A stretch of DNA of 64,000 nucleotides, taken from positions 4,036,501 through 4,100,500 of the forward strand of contig CM065879.1 of assembly GCA_033439255.1 (NCBI GenBank), given 5' to 3'. Below are positions 12,721 to 26,300 of this stretch, in pieces. Both the position numbers and the translations under genes were made by a program. Below the pieces are notes generated by a model. That model did no database searches. It was not told the DNA's origin and was given only the letters and a program-made list of their open reading frames with translations. Each line of letters starts with the position of its first letter. Positions within the stretch are counted from its first letter, which is position 1. The stretch is from Hericium rajendrae (taxonomy: Eukaryota; Basidiomycota; Agaricomycetes; Russulales; Hericiaceae).

Positions 12721-15424
12721 CTATTCCTCTTCCAGAACCTCGTCCTCGCCTTCCCGCGCCTGCGGAGACCAGTCAGCACCGCCCACACTCCCACGCCGCA
12801 AATGAACAAACACCTTTTCGACAAGCCGCCGCCGCGTCTCCCTTGCGCGCCGCTGCGTGCGCGCGTACTTCCCAGCGGCGCGTCCTCCGCGCGCAGCGCG
12901 CGCTCCCACGCCCGCACGGCATCGCCCTGCCCGGGCGCGAACGGCGCGCGCGCGCGCTTCTGCGCGACCCAGCCCGCGCTCTCCTCGACGCGCTCCACCA
13001 GCGCCTTCACCACGCCCGCCTCCTTCCCCGCCCGCGCGCCCGCATTGCGGGACGCCTTGAGCGCCTTGCGCAGCACGACCGTGACGGGCACGACGAGCTC
13101 CGGGAACGCGATGCTGCACTGCACGGCGGGGCTCGACAGCCATTCCGCGAGGAGGAACGCGGCTTCGTCCGCGGCGCCCTCGGTGTAGACGCGCGTGCCG
13201 AGGTACTGCTGCGGCACGCGGATCGTCGTGTCGAAGTCGAGCGGGCGGAGCGTGGACGCTTTGGGCTTCGTGGTGCCGAGGAGCGTCGTGAGGATCGGGA
13301 GGAGGTGCGGCGCGAGGGGGATGTAGGTGTGCGTGTGCTTCGAGAGGTGGATGAGCGAGCGCAGGAGGTGGAAGTGGAAGGGGAAGGAGCGCGCGTTGGA
13401 GATGAGTCTGGTGGGCGTGAGATGGGCGGATGTGGAGTAGTGGAGAGGCTTACTTTATGGCGCCGGTGGCGACCTGGACGAGGGGGTAGACCAGCGGCTG
13501 CAGCGCGCTGTCTTCCCCGCCCCTCTCCGCGGTGGCTTGCGCGTCGCATGCACGTGCGAGCACGAGGCTCCAGAAGTCGATGCTGTGCACGAACTGCCAG
13601 TTGTAAACCTGCTTGAAGGACTCCTGCGAGGTAGATGAGCAAGGTAGGTCGAGATGAAGAGATAAACGAGGGTAACCTTGGTCTTCATTTTCATGCTATT
13701 TCTCAGATGAATAGCCAACTGACGGATATACCCAAAGGCATGCTGGTATGCGGCAGCATGGTCCATACAGAATATTTCTGAAGCGGAGTTTTTCATGAGA
13801 AGTATCGACGGTAGTGTATGTGTGCTTGTAGACTTGCATGACCGGACGAGAGCCAAGTATGTACCCTAATTGCAATATTTTAATAAAATGGTCTGGTCCT
13901 GGATCGAATGCGCTCACCTTGAGCACCATGTCCATGATGGACTCGTCGGTAGCTGACGCCAGCTTGCGGATGGCGAGGAATGCAGCTATCCGAACTGTGT
14001 CATCCGCTGTCGACCACAATTCCAAGCATGCCTGGAATAAAATATAATTTAATGAAAATCGCGACCAAGTGGCGAACGACGAGTTACCCACCTTCAGATA
14101 CTGTTTGACAGCCCTGCGGCTGCCTACTACATACGGTAGGAGCTTCGCGCTTTCCGAGACTGCCAGCTTGAGCATGTCGGATCAGACATCTGCGAAGTTA
14201 TGTGGATGACGTTATGGAAGTACGAAGTATCATCTTCTGAAGCGTCTTCAACTTGTGGTTTGCGCCGGCGCTTTGCTAGAGTAAATATGAGTCCATGTGC
14301 ATGCCCAGGAGTGGGAGATGGTCACTGACAATTTACCATTTGCCAGTGTTTTGTACGGGCAGTGGTGCTCAAGGACGATAGGGGTGTACCGTAACGCTGT
14401 GATGACGAGCTTGTTGTATACTGCGAAAAAGAAAGGTTATAATTGATTGAAGAAAGTGAGCGTCCCAGAGTTCACTGACCTGACGGACTGTCTACAGTCC
14501 AAGCGACAACCTGGTCCTCCTCGTTCATATGTGATGCAGAGCGGAATGCGATGAGCAATTTTCGAAGTGCGCGTAATGATCGGTGCTAGAACATAGATCA
14601 TTTAATGTGACGACGATTAAAAAAGAAACGGTCTCGTATCAATGGTGAAGAGTGTTTAATCACCTCCAGTAACGCTTTCTGCCATTTCTGCAAAACTTGT
14701 TTTGTCAAGATCGGTGTTTTGTCGGTCTCCATGGCATGCTCATCCTCGATTTCCTCCTCTGAATCTTCCTCAATGGCATTGGGATCGAAGTCAAGAAGTT
14801 CGCGATCATTTTCTTGCAAGTATTTGTAGAACTCGGGATCTTTCTCGGCCAATTTGGAGAGCTCTTCCAAATGGTTCACACCTTCATCTGGTCCCGACGT
14901 CAAAATCAGAAACTGAGTTCAAGAGCAATAGTGGTGCACACCTTCAAGGTCGTCCACAGACGCGAACGAGTGGTCGTCGTCGAGGCCCTCCTCATCTTCA
15001 TCTTCGTCTTCTCGTCTTCATCCGACCCATCCGCACCAGAAGCGACATCCTGACGAGCATATAAATACATGCCCACAATTCCGACATGTCATCGGCCGTC
15101 GACTCACCTCGTCGTCCTCATCCATGAAGCCTCCACCAAGGAAGTCGTCCACAGACTTCAATCTAAATGAACTAGTGAAGTCTCTTCAGAGCCTCAAAAC
15201 ATTGAGCACTTACGACTTTGACTTGGACCCCTTCTCCTCAACCTCATCTTGGTCCTCCTCTCCGTCCTCTTCACGAGCATTTGCGCCGCTCTTCTTCCCG
15301 GTCTGTTTCTTGGTTATTTTCTTCTGAATCTGCTGATGTTTACGCCGGGCCTGGATGGTTTCTTGAGCTGCCCGCTTTGGGCGAACTTTCGCGTCGCCTT
15401 TTTCGACCCTTTGGCCATGATGTA
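12721..15424 (-). CDS. NOC2: Nucleolar complex protein 2 (60S ribosome biogenesis)
   Basis: Noc2 binds Noc1 and Noc3 and drives maturation and export of pre-60S particles in the nucleolus and nucleoplasm. The N-terminus [20 protein letters not shown] is basic and Noc2-like. It is followed, in another frame, by [19 protein letters not shown], so one A appears missing from the AAA run at 15359-15361 (+ strand TTT). Acidic linkers follow, then [20 protein letters not shown], a Noc2 hallmark. HEAT-like segments come next: [54 protein letters not shown] and [20 protein letters not shown]. The protein ends with a basic/acidic tail, EDEVLEEE. Roughly ten short introns are present. The gene is divergent from the METTL14-type gene across a short spacer, suggesting a shared promoter region. 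Confidence 0.9.
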
Positions 15425-15529
15425 TGTGGTGGGATGTCGTACGGTGAATGCAGATTCAAGGCGAGGTTGTGTTCTGCAAACTGAAATTTCATTTGAAATT
15501 GGTCTGGCGGCTATTTCCGATGCGGGCGC

Positions 15530-17914
15530 TTGAACAAGGCCGACTGCAGTCAGCGAGGCTTGACCTCATACCATCTTCTCCACTACACTCCGGTCTACGC
15601 TGCTAACAAGTTCCTGAGACATATAGATCGTTTATCTTCTAGACACTCTTTGTTATCAAAGACAACATGGCGACGGTTCACGGAATCCCTGAGTTCCGCC
15701 AATGACCTCCTCTCGCAACACAACGCTCTCATCGCCGGCGTACGGAACTCACAGAGGACGCACAGACGGCAGCTCCGTTCTCTGCCCTCTCCACCACAAC
15801 CGCTCTTGAAGATCCCATTAATCACCACCCCTCGTGCTCCCCCGAGCCATCATCTCCAACATCTCCTTTACTTGCTCCGAAACCAAGGCCTGCGCGGCCA
15901 GACCTACCGCCGGCCAAACGCGCGCGTGTCGCCCGCTACAGCAACTACGTCCCGGAAGAGGAGACGATCAGGAATGACTATTCGCAGCGATATGTCGATG
16001 GCGGGGAATGGCCGCAGAATTGGGTCCTTGGCGCGGAACCAGAACGACGCTTTGAAGAGTTCGTACCTCTGTCTTTAATCATGGCTGTCTGTCATTTTCC
16101 ATAATACGTCTGTGGTTGGTGCATCGTGATACGCTCCGGATGGACTCTCTTGACACTGCATATGTGATCTTACGGACACGGACGCTGGACTCCAATTTTC
16201 ATGTAGACTCCCGTCGTGCCCCGAGCCTCGCTGACACTCGCATTACCCTACTACCGATAGATACCCGAAGCAACAGCGTCTCCTCGCGCTGAAAAAGGCC
16301 TCTGTAGCAGAATACGCGCTCCCGCCGTTCTACCTCCCGCTCGCCGGGCTCTCGAGCCTCGCGCCGTCCAAATTCGACGTCATCCTCCTCGACCCGCCCT
16401 TCTCCTCGTCCTTCTCGTGGGAACACCTCCAGGAGCTGCCCATCCCTCGCTCGCCGCGGACCCGTCGTTCATCTTCATGTGGGTCGGCAGCGGCGCGGGC
16501 GAGGGCCTCGAGCGCGGGCGCGAGGTCCTCGCGAAGTGGGGCTACCGCCGGTGCGAGGACGTCGTCTGGGTGAAGACGAACAAGACCACGAACAAGGGCC
16601 CCGGAGTAAGCACCATCTCTCACCTTATGTATATACCGCACCTCTCAACGACCCCACAGACCGATCCGCCCACGACATCGCTCCTCACGCGCACGAACCA
16701 ACACTGCCTCATCGGCATCCGCGGCACCGTCCGCCGCTCCACCGACAGCTGGTTCGTCCACTGCAACGTCGGTACGCCCCTCCCTCCCTCCCCCCCCCTC
16801 TCCCCACTAACACCCCCACAGACACAGACGTAATCATCTGGGAAGGCGATCCCGTCGGACCCAACGCTGAAGCCGCCCGAGATGTACACGCTCATCGAGA
16901 ACTTCTGCCTCGGCCTGCGGCGCCTCGAGATCTTCGGGCGCGCGCGCGCTGCGCCGCGGGTGGGCGACCGTGCTCGCGGCGGGCGAGGACGCGCGCGGCG
17001 CGGAGGCGCGGCCGTGGGGGCTCGAGGCGTGGGAGGCGGCTGTGCGCGAGGCGGCGCTGCGCGTGCCGGCGCAGAAGGGGCGGGCGGTGGTGCCCATGAC
17101 GGACGGTACGCCGTTTTCTTCCGCACGCGCGTGTACTGCGGTTCTGACGCGTCTACAGAGATCGACACGCTGCGGCCGAAGTCGCCCGTGCGCGGTGGTG
17201 GCGGCGGCGGCGGCGCAAACGCGAATGCGAATGCGGGGATGGGCGGACCGGGGCCGATGCAGATGCAGATGCAGCCGATGGGGATGGGGATGAACATGCC
17301 GATGGGCGCGCGGGGGATGGGGATGGGCATGAAGCCGGGCGCGATGGGCATGGGCGCGTTCAAGCCGCAGAACGCGCAGCTCATGGCGCAGCCGCAGCCG
17401 CAGCCGATGATGGGCATGATGGATGGGATGGGCATGGTTGGGTGGCCGGGAATGGGGAATATGGGCGCGTTTGGCGGGATGGGCAATATGAATATGATGG
17501 GGATGGGGATGCAGGGCGGGATGGGACAAGCTGGGATGGGGCAAGGTGGAATGGGACAGGGTTCGATGGGACAAGGTGGGATTGGACAAGGTGGAATGGG
17601 ACTGGGATGGGGGCGGGATGGGGCAAGGAGGGATGACTCAAGGTGGGATGGGTCAAGGCGGGATGGGGCAGTTTGGCGGGTACGATGGGATGCAGAACGG
17701 GATGCAGATGCAGGGGATGGGGTGGGATGGGGGACAGAGCGGGCAGTACATGGAGGATGGTAGTGGCATGTGGGAGGGCGGAATGGGTGGTGGGATGGGC
17801 AGCGGGATGATGGGCATGGAGCCGGGAATGTCGATGGGCATGAATATGGGCATGCCTGGGATGGGGATGGGCAACCAGGGCCAGTGGAATCCTGGCTTTG
17901 AGGGCGGCTACTGA
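15530..17914 (+). CDS. METTL14: METTL14-type MT-A70 subunit with Met/Gly-rich tail
   Basis: This is an MT-A70 family protein of the METTL14 branch, the RNA-binding partner of the catalytic METTL3 subunit in N6-adenosine methylation of mRNA. A coiled N-terminal stretch ([20 protein letters not shown]) leads to [20 protein letters not shown]. An intron joins RRFEE to [15 protein letters not shown]. The domain then runs [100 protein letters not shown] and FGRAR. The DPPF tetrad position and the dispensable-catalysis type fit METTL14. The C-terminal 200 residues are GMGQGGM-like repeats. Two frame breaks occur: in a CG dinucleotide run at 16939-16949 ([14 protein letters not shown] continues in the next frame) and near a G run at 17609-17613 in the tail. 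The start codon is uncertain because the N-terminal frame also shifts near 15780. Confidence 0.85.
17270..17905 (+). repeat. Degenerate GGGATG/GGNATG coding repeat (Met-Gly tail)
   Basis: Hexamer-like GGGATG/GGCATG units encode alternating Gly-Met with Gln, a low-complexity tail on the methyltransferase. The repeat makes the opposite strand and other frames look open, which explains several false frames here. Confidence 0.8.
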
Positions 17915-18164
17915 TCTCGCGTCTATCAGTTTCTGTTGTACTGGGGTCGCTGAGCCAAGGACAGCTAGGTCGACATTTGTATTCGCTATCTGTACTCTAG
18001 ATTATCTGCACAAGTTCTGAACCATCGTGGACTATCTTCTACATATTTCATTGAAGAACTCACATTCACGACCTGTAGAGCAATAACACACCGGTGCCGT
18101 CCCAAATGCCTGATGAGCAAGTCTATTGTCCTTTCTGCCACAGCAGCCTTTATATCTACGTGCT

Positions 18165-21100
18165 CTACTGATACCACTTTCCCTCAGCCTCTTCCTGTTC
18201 ACCATCGGCTTCGTAATCAAAATCGCCATCGCCAAGGCCGTGACCGTAAGCACCAGCTGCGCCTTGTTGAAGTTCTCGCTCAGCACGTCGAACGTCCCCG
18301 AAGGCGCGACGCGCGTGCCGAACAGATCCAGCCCGTACGCGAACACGAGCGACGTCGACTCGAGCAGCGCGGGCGACGTCAAATGTGGCGCACGCCCAAG
18401 ACGTGGTACTTATGCGAGAGCACGCGGCGCGGGTCGTCCGGCACAATGGGGTCGTACTGGAAGAGCTGTTCTTCCTGTTCCTCGGCGGAGGGCTTGCGTT
18501 TTGGGCGGCGGGGATCGAGCGCTCTGCGCGGGAAGGACTGGATCTGGCCGTTCTCCTTTGCAACTGCGTCGTAAACCATGTCAGAATACACTGACATTGT
18601 TGAATCGAAAACCGTGCCGCTCACCGATGATGTCCTTCGTTGTCACGCCGAACTTGGTCGACGTTACGGAAACAGCCGTCACACCGCCCGGGAATACGTA
18701 CGACTGCTCGTACGCATGCAGGATCCAAGCTGCGATTCGAATACGACGACATATCCGTGCTGAAAAACACCATCAGCAAGCCTGCCTCATCCCGCGCAAA
18801 TAACAAACGCACCTGCTCGTCTTATCGTCCGCGCCCTTGCCCTCATACAGCTCCACCGACACGACCCGGTGCCCCTTCGCCGTCCCCGGGGCGCGCCACT
18901 CCGGGTCCCAATACACATACACGAGCCAGTTCTCCACGAACGCCGCGTGCACGTTGCACGCTTTGCCCGGCTCCGCTGAGACAGCGGCGCTGTACACGAT
19001 GCTGCCCTTCGCGCCGTCGAGCACGTACACGCCGCAGCGCCCGCCGGCCGCGTCCGCGGTGAGCACCGCGAAGACGTGCGGGTTGAGGTACTTGTAGAGC
19101 GTCGTGCGGTTGCCGAGGACCTTGCCGAGCGAGGCGACGGGGTCGGAAGGGCGCGTGACGACCGCGAGGATCTCTTCGTGTGGTGGGAGGGAGGTTGCGA
19201 AGGTCGGGTGCAGCTGTGCGCGGCCCTGCAGGCCTGAGTCGAGCATGGGCTGGTGGCCCGTGAACTGGCGGTGGCCTGGTGGGCCTGTGCGCAGGGGAAG
19301 GTAGAGTGAGGGAGCAAGCGAATCGAAGACCTTGCTGGAGGCGGGGGTGTCGGGGTATAGGTATACCTATAGGTGGTGAGCATCGGGCCTGGGTGGCGCA
19401 AGAGCACGGGAAGCTCAAGGCTTACCTGGCGGAACTCATCGACCAGGACGACTACTTTTTTGTCTTTTTCGAGAAGGTAGGCCCCGAGAAGCGGACCAGA
19501 AATGATGTCTGTGCCGTGCAGGATGTCTCCAGGACGTGATGAACTGTCTATTTCCTTGCCCGTCAACGCTTCGAAGTGGAATATGACCGTATCGACAAGA
19601 CCCTGCATTGGACACCTCATTCGACCTGTAAATCATAAGCGTCGCAAAAATCACGTACATTATCCGCAATCCGCTGCGCAACAAGCACGACCTGCGGTCC
19701 TCCCTCTTCAGGTTCCGCATCTGTTACCGTGCGCGTGACGAAGATCTTCATAGGCACGATACGCCCACCAGTCTGCGCTGCCCAGCCCAGACCCAACACG
19801 CGGCTCCACAATACCTCGCCGCTGCTCGAGTCGAGGCCATATACCTTGCCGAGCTCCGTCGCAGCAACAATGACTTTCCTGAAGCCAAAGGCATCGCGGG
19901 TCAGGGAGTCATTTTCAGTCGAGGGCGTAGCGCGGGAGGTCGCAGAGGCATAGGACCCAGTTGCGAAGCGCTTGACGAAATGAACGAGGTATTGCGGGAA
20001 GTCCTGCAATGCTGATACGTCAGGAGGGATGTAGTGGAGGTGGGCGCTTGACGCACCTTCGCATCCCGCGCCTGTCTCATCCAATCGCTGCAGGAACGTC
20101 TCTGCACCCCGGGCGGCGGCGGCGGTCTTGCGCTCGGGCATTTCCACCATTTCCGCAACGCCGATGCGCGAGAGCCCTTCCTCGCGCGTCCACAGAACAT
20201 GCTCGCCCTGCCACAGCTGGACTGCGCCTGTGCTTGTTGTCAATGCGAGGTACGGGGATTACATCATACGGTTTGGGGAGAGCAGCATAAAGGGCGGCCT
20301 GAGAAAGAAAATGAGCAAATCAAAGGTCGCTGGAAGGGTGGACGTACGTGTTTGATGATGCCATGGACGTTCGTCTGGAACGGAAATGTGAAGCCAGATA
20401 CGAGCCCCTTGCCGTCTGCGAGATGCGGCGCGTAGACATGTACAGACGCTTTCTGTACATCATTATTAGCTCAGGCCCGCGTGTATAATGAAACATATTA
20501 CCTGGAGGGCGTGCGACCAGAAGACGCGGGCAATATATGGATGTCCGTCTGCGTCTAACCCGCCTGAATAGAGTGAAGGAGCATTGTGCTCGGATTTGGC
20601 CTGGAATAAACTATGAGACGTTTGTAGTCGGATGACTGTCTGACCCACTGAGTTTTCAAACTCCCAGACCAGCTTCACACCCTTGTCATCCAGCCTCAAG
20701 ACCCGTCCGGTACCATCCGCCTTCAATGCGACGAAATGACCCTGCGCCGACAGTCCGACATTCACGATACTCGCGTATTCTGCTCCCGTATGCAATGCAG
20801 CCTTTCCACTTAAGGAAGGCGTCAGTATGACTGTGCGCAGATACTCGCCCTCCAGCCATGCGACCTGAGGGCCTTTGGGCGAGGTCAGAGGAAGCAAACT
20901 ACTCGGTCCGCTAGTAATATCGGAGGCTATATCGGCACTGGCGAGAACGATGCCGGTAGTTGAGGAGAGCGTGGTAACGTGAAGGTTATATGACCTGAAG
21001 GATTTGGTCAAACCGAGCGCGTAGATGACGTCTGGTGTCGCGATGATTTGTAAGTAGATTACAGAGGAGCTATGGACGAAGTCGGTGAGCATATCGAGAG

Positions 21101-21787
21101 TAAAACAATACGGGTGCTTACGTCTGATCCGGAGAGGTCCATGTCCATGCAACATTTCCATTGCTGGAGATTCGTCGAATGATATATGCGCTAGTCAACA
21201 CGAAAACGTCCGAGGTATCGTCCGAAGGAAAGGATATTGACGTCCCGACATCAGAGGACTCGAATATGTGCGTGGCGTCTGGTTTATGCAGGCGTTTTTC
21301 GAGGATGAGGTGCCCAGTGGAGGAATCAAATGTGCGGAGGGTGGATCCGCCTGGACCGGAGAGAGTTGCAACAACTGCACCCAATAGAAAGCGTGCGTCA
21401 GTCAAGCACTTGTAGAATGCTGTCCGAGCCACGTACTGTCGTTATGTTGTTTATAGAGTATAACGGGGTCCCTTGCGTCATAAATATATCTCCATGCTGC
21501 CAAAGCTTCAATAAAGCGAGCATAAATACATGAATGATGCAAGACGCACCGACAGAACCGTTTCCAGCATAGACAGCAGCAAGTACATTGCTGCTGGTTG
21601 CGGACAGTAAGAGACCGTCCGCCGATTGTCGTTCTCGAGGTACATGGAAGGATGGGGAAGTTGAGAGGGAGCCAGTGAGGGGCACGCCAATCTGGAGTTT
21701 GTGCCAGTCGACGACGCCGACTTCGGATTCGTGGATGGCATGGACAAGCGGGGCGCACAGGCCTGCAAGGAAGAGCAGCCAGTGCAT
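18165..21787 (-). CDS. EMC1: ER membrane protein complex subunit 1
   Basis: EMC1 is the large lumenal beta-propeller subunit of the ER membrane complex that inserts tail-anchored and multipass proteins. The start at 21787 gives a signal peptide (MHWLLFLAGLCAPLVHAIHE) followed by VGVVDWHKLQIGVP, typical of EMC1. PQQ-like propeller exons follow (GGSTLRTFDSSTGHLILEKR, FSGSGRVLRLDD-like strands, VYGLDSSSGEVLWSRVLGLG). The conserved C-terminal DUF1620 region has FPRRALDPRRPKRKPSAEE, QLFQYDPIVPDDPRRVLSHK, SLVFAYGLDLFGTRVAPSG and FDVLSENFNKAQLVLTVTAL, which begins the single membrane segment. The expected end KRLREKWYQ is reached only in the adjacent frame. One A looks missing in the AAA run at 18178-18180 (+ TTT), giving a stop at 18165-18167. 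Without it the frame runs on to 18032. Confidence 0.9.
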
Positions 21788-22856
21788 GATAAAGATGCGC
21801 CCGTCGCCCTAACTGGCGGGCTCTTGAGCAATTCGGACGGCCTGCAGTTGGGAGAGCGGTCGACAACGTCAGACGCGACACGCGCGCTGCTGGCGGCACA
21901 GCGCGGCACGCGCGTCGGCTGTACGCGGCCGTAAGTAAGCGCCGATGAGCACTTCTAATACATAGTACATCGCCCTCCATCTGTCGCGGTAAGTACGTCC
22001 GGAGAACCTGTTCAATTACAATGAAGTTCAATATACGCTTTACAGTGACGACTTGACGTACTGAGACCGTAGTCGCTGCGTTTCCTCTAGCTTTTTCTCT
22101 CTTCCAAGGGTCTTCATCATCGACTCTAGTCAATAATCAGAGAATTGACCGGTGAACTCATCCTATCCTCCGTACCATCCTGCATTCCTCACGTCCTCAG
22201 TCGTACCAATCTTCTTCAAATGTTTACGGTTTGCTGCTCTGTCAATGTTCCGGCCACAATCAGATGCGAGACGGTTCAACTACGGGTTTAACTAAGTACC
22301 AGACCACTGAGTTCTGGGCCATCTGCGTCGAATGGTATCAATCGTTGCAGGAATCACCGGTCCACTGATTTCCAGGTACGTGCTTAAGGCATCATAGGTC
22401 CGTGAACTTTGACCCATTCACAAGCTGGTGCCCAGATACCTCACGGATTTCGTGTCATTGAAGCTAACACCACCTCGTGTCTCCGGACTGGAATCCTGTA
22501 TCACTGCGACTAGCGATAGCTCACGACTGCAACTCTCACTCGACCATGTACATCTACATGCCAGTTAATGGGGCTTGAGCTGAGTACTCGTGTGCCTGAT
22601 GTAATGTACGTGAACTCCTTGCTCATGTTCCCCATCATCAATTAGCCGCCTGCATCTGCATGGTACACGTTGGCCTCAGGGTTTTCAGAAACACGTAATC
22701 CCGGGTCAGGAGGTACGTGCTACTTCTAGTATCCTTATCTATCCTAACATCGAATAGGTCATCTCATGGTTGATCATACAGTCCTTATATTTGATGGCTC
22801 TCGTGCACGCTACTTCGTCATGGCACCCCAGCATCTGCGCATTGAAACTGTGTGTT
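21788..22856. other. Intergenic region left of the copia insertion
   Basis: No gene or repeat recognised. The part next to 21788 should hold the EMC1 promoter. A 243-codon minus-strand frame here overlaps the EMC1 first exon in another frame and looks spurious. Confidence 0.4.
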
Positions 22857-22861
22857 CCTTG
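22857..22861. repeat. Target-site duplication CCTTG (left) of the copia element
   Basis: The five bases CCTTG lie directly outside the left LTR and recur directly outside the right LTR (28677-28681). Confidence 0.9.
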
Positions 22862-23324
22862 TGAAGAAACACGACTTAGAGAGACGTTAGTCTATACTCA
22901 GTCTGTGATGTGAAAGACTATATTGCAGTATCTTAGAGAGACGTTAGTCTATACTACAAGTAGAGTCAGTAAAGATGAAACTCATAAGTAATGCAAGATA
23001 TGCTCACCTCAGTCTGTGATGTGAAAGACTGAGGTATCTGAGCGAACGAGGGAGCCCTTATATAGTACTTAGGGCTCTGCATATCTACCAATCAGAAATT
23101 GTACAGTAATCGTACAGCATAGCATAATGGATTGCTCATCACATGGGAACAGCATCAGTCAGCTCACTAAGGTATCAGTAAGCATATGTCAGAGCGTATT
23201 ACTAACCTGTACAGTAAGGCTATGTAAATGTTCCATGTGATTCTGCAATCACCAAAGTCCAGATCGTTCCAGATCTTTCCATAATTGTTGTCATCGAGAC
23301 TAGCGTCATCAACCAATTTCAACA
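22862..23324 (-). repeat. Copia LTR, left copy (3' LTR of the element)
   Basis: 463 bases starting TGAAGAAACACG and ending TTTCAACA (TG...CA). Nearly identical to the right copy. Confidence 0.93.
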
Positions 23325-23340
23325 CTCCCACTTGATGGGC
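23325..23340 (-). other. Polypurine tract of the copia element
   Basis: On the minus strand AAGTGGGAG abuts the 3' LTR, the usual place and composition of a copia polypurine tract for plus-strand priming. Confidence 0.75.
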
Positions 23341-26300
23341 TAGTCGAACCATGACTCCCACTAATCCCTACGACGGATCAGACCCATACTCCCACTGAAC
23401 CGAGTAAGCAAATCATGTGGCAAAGACTTAGTCAATGCGTCAGAGATGTTCTCAGCCGATGGGGTTGGTACTATGTGAACGAGTCCCTTCTCTACAGCTT
23501 CCCGGATGAAGTGGTATTTGACCTCCACATGTTTCATGTTTCTCCCGACCATTGGATTGCCCGCAGTAAGAATTGCGGCACGGTTATCACAACGCATGTC
23601 GATGGGAGTGGGGTCCGGTAGTCCGAGCTCTAGGTGCAAGTTATAGTACCACTGCAACTGCTTGGCAGCCTCCGCCATTGCTATGTACTCTGCCTCTGCT
23701 GTGGATTGTGCAGAACTAGTCTGCTTCCTAGACATCCAGGAGATAGCGCCACCACTCAGGTTGAAAACAAACGCTGAGATAGAGTGACGGTCATCCCGAT
23801 TCTCAGCAAAGTCAGAGTCCGTGTAGCATAACAGTTGAACTTCCTCTGCAAAGCCATCATAAACTATGGAGTAGTCGAGGGTTCCCCTAATGTACCTCAA
23901 GACGTACTTGCCCATATTCAGATGCTTCTCAGTGGGATTTGCACTGTACTGTGCCAAGCGAGCGACGGCGTATGCAACATCCGGACGAGTGCCAATGGCA
24001 AAGTACATCATACTGCCAATGAGCGACTGATAATAAGTCTGGAGTGCGTTATCCACTTCCTCAGTGGATGCTATCAACATGCAGCCAGCAGGCAAAGGGG
24101 TGCGGGCAGGGTTCGCCTCATCCATTCCAAACCGTTCAAGGACCTCTTCCAGATATGTCTTCTGGTCGATTGATAATGTCCTCTTGTGCCTATCTCTCGT
24201 GATACGCATGCCAAGGAAGTCTTTCAACTCTCCCAAGTCTGACATCTCATACCGAGTCTTGAGCAAGGTCTTAATACGGTTGATTTCTGGAAGCGAATTG
24301 CCCATGATCGCCATGTCGTCGACATACAAGACCAAAATGGTCACTATATTCCCCTCCTGTCGACGATAGACGTATATACCAGTGTCCGAATAGGTCCTGG
24401 TAAATCATTTCCTTCAAGAGAGCATCGATTTGAACGTTCCAAACTCTGGACGCCTGCTTTAAGCCATAGATAGCTTTTAGCAATCGAGCCACCTTGTCCT
24501 CCATTCCTGGGGTCACAAAACCTTCTGGTTGCTCCATGAAGATCTCTTCATCCAGCTCGCCATGTAAGAATGCCGACTTGACATCCATGCCATGTATTTC
24601 CCAATCTTCCTGCGCAGCTAACGCAAGAAGGAAACGTATAGTTTCGAAGCGGGCGACTGGACTGAAAGTTTCCGTGTAATCTACCCCATGAACCTGTGTA
24701 AACCCTTTGGCTACTAGACGTGCACGATTAACGCCATTGGTCTTGGCCTTGAAAACCCAACGATTCTTTACGATCTTCCTATCTCGAGGTCGATCTACTA
24801 ACTCCCATGTACCGAGCTTATGAAGCTGGTCTATTTCATACTGACACGCTTCACGCCATTTCGCCGAGTCTGATGAAGCCATTGCCTCTGAATAATCACG
24901 GGGATCTCGAGTAACACCCATTTCTAGCAGTGCATTGAGATTAGGAGGGTTAAAGTCCAACTGTCGCGCCATGCCCTGGGTCGGGGGCACGGGACTGGCT
25001 GGACGATTCTCCGTCTCTGGTATGTGCCTACGAAGGTCCAACTGCTGGATCTGAGTGGCAGTTAAGCCACTATACTGATCTCCGAGCCTGGGAGCCCGTT
25101 GACCAGCATTCACCCGCCGTGGACGAGCTGGCGGTGTGACAGGATCAGCTACAGGAGGAGACTGTTCGATTGTAGGTGGTATATGTGCTAGGGCATTTTC
25201 ATCAACCCGTTGATTAGTAGGTCGAGGTGGTGGTGTTTGAGGTGGTTGTGGCTTGCGCGGTGTAGTAGGTGGAGTAGTATTAGGTGTAACCTTAGAATCG
25301 TCTTCCTTCTTAAGGACTGGGGGCTGGGGATCATCATCCTCATCATCTTCAGCTGCGTCAGCTGAAGCGGGTACAGGCCTCCGTGGTGGAGTTAAGTCCT
25401 CATCATTGAATAAATCAGAGAGACTCAGGTTGGGTAAAGGAGGAGTAGGAGCGCTGGGGGGCGCTTTCTGGGTTGGTCGCGAAGGGAAGGAAGTCTCATC
25501 AAATCTTGCTTCGCCAGACAAGACAATGGACCGGGTTGTAGAGTTCCAGAAACGGTAACCTTTAGAACCGTCCTCATAACCCACAAACATCATTTCCTTG
25601 GAGTTAGGCTCCAACTTGTGACGATGCTCCTTCTGAATGTGTACGTAGGCTTTACAACCAAAAACGCGGAAGTACGAGACGTCAGGAATGTGACCAGCAT
25701 CCCAAATCTCCATCGGCGTCTTCCATTTTAGTATGCGAGTGGGAGTGCGGTTGTATATGTGAACTGCTGTATCAACCGCTAGCTGCCAGAAACCGAGAGA
25801 CAAGCCTGCATGGTGTAACATAGACAGGGCTTTCTCCATAAAGGTACGGTTCCAGCGCTCCGCACGTCCGTTCTGCTGAGGCGTATATGGCATAGTTTTA
25901 TGATGCGTGATACCCAATTCTTTGAAGCGCTTATCCAGGATTGTGTTCATATATTCCCCCCCTCGGTCAGAGTGAAAGATCAACAGCTTTTGGCTAGTCT
26001 CCTTCTCAGCTCTGGCCAAATATGACTCGAAAGCCTGAGTGAAATCAGACTTCCGTTTGAGGAACATGACGACTCCTCTACTGCTGAAGTCGTCGAGGAA
26101 CGTAGCAACGTATGAAAATCCTTGGATAGATTGAATGCGCATCGGTCCGACTAGGTCTGAATGAACTTTGCCTAGCAACTGTGTAGCACGCTTCTCTGAA
26201 GTAGGGTATGTCTGGCGAGTGCTCTTGCCAAGCTCACATCCATGACAGGGCGTAGTAGCCACTGTGGATTGGTCAATCACGATGCCTTTCACGACTCCAG

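Noticed and set aside
12696-13642. Arg/Ser-rich frames overlapping NOC2
   Set aside because: They are shadow frames of the GC-rich NOC2 C-terminal exons.
16620-17589. Long minus-strand frames rich in Pro, His and Ile
   Set aside because: Antisense of the Met/Gly repeat of the METTL14-type gene.
21402-22133. 243-codon minus-strand frame over the EMC1 start
   Set aside because: It is the wrong frame of the EMC1 first exon, which has a clear signal peptide.
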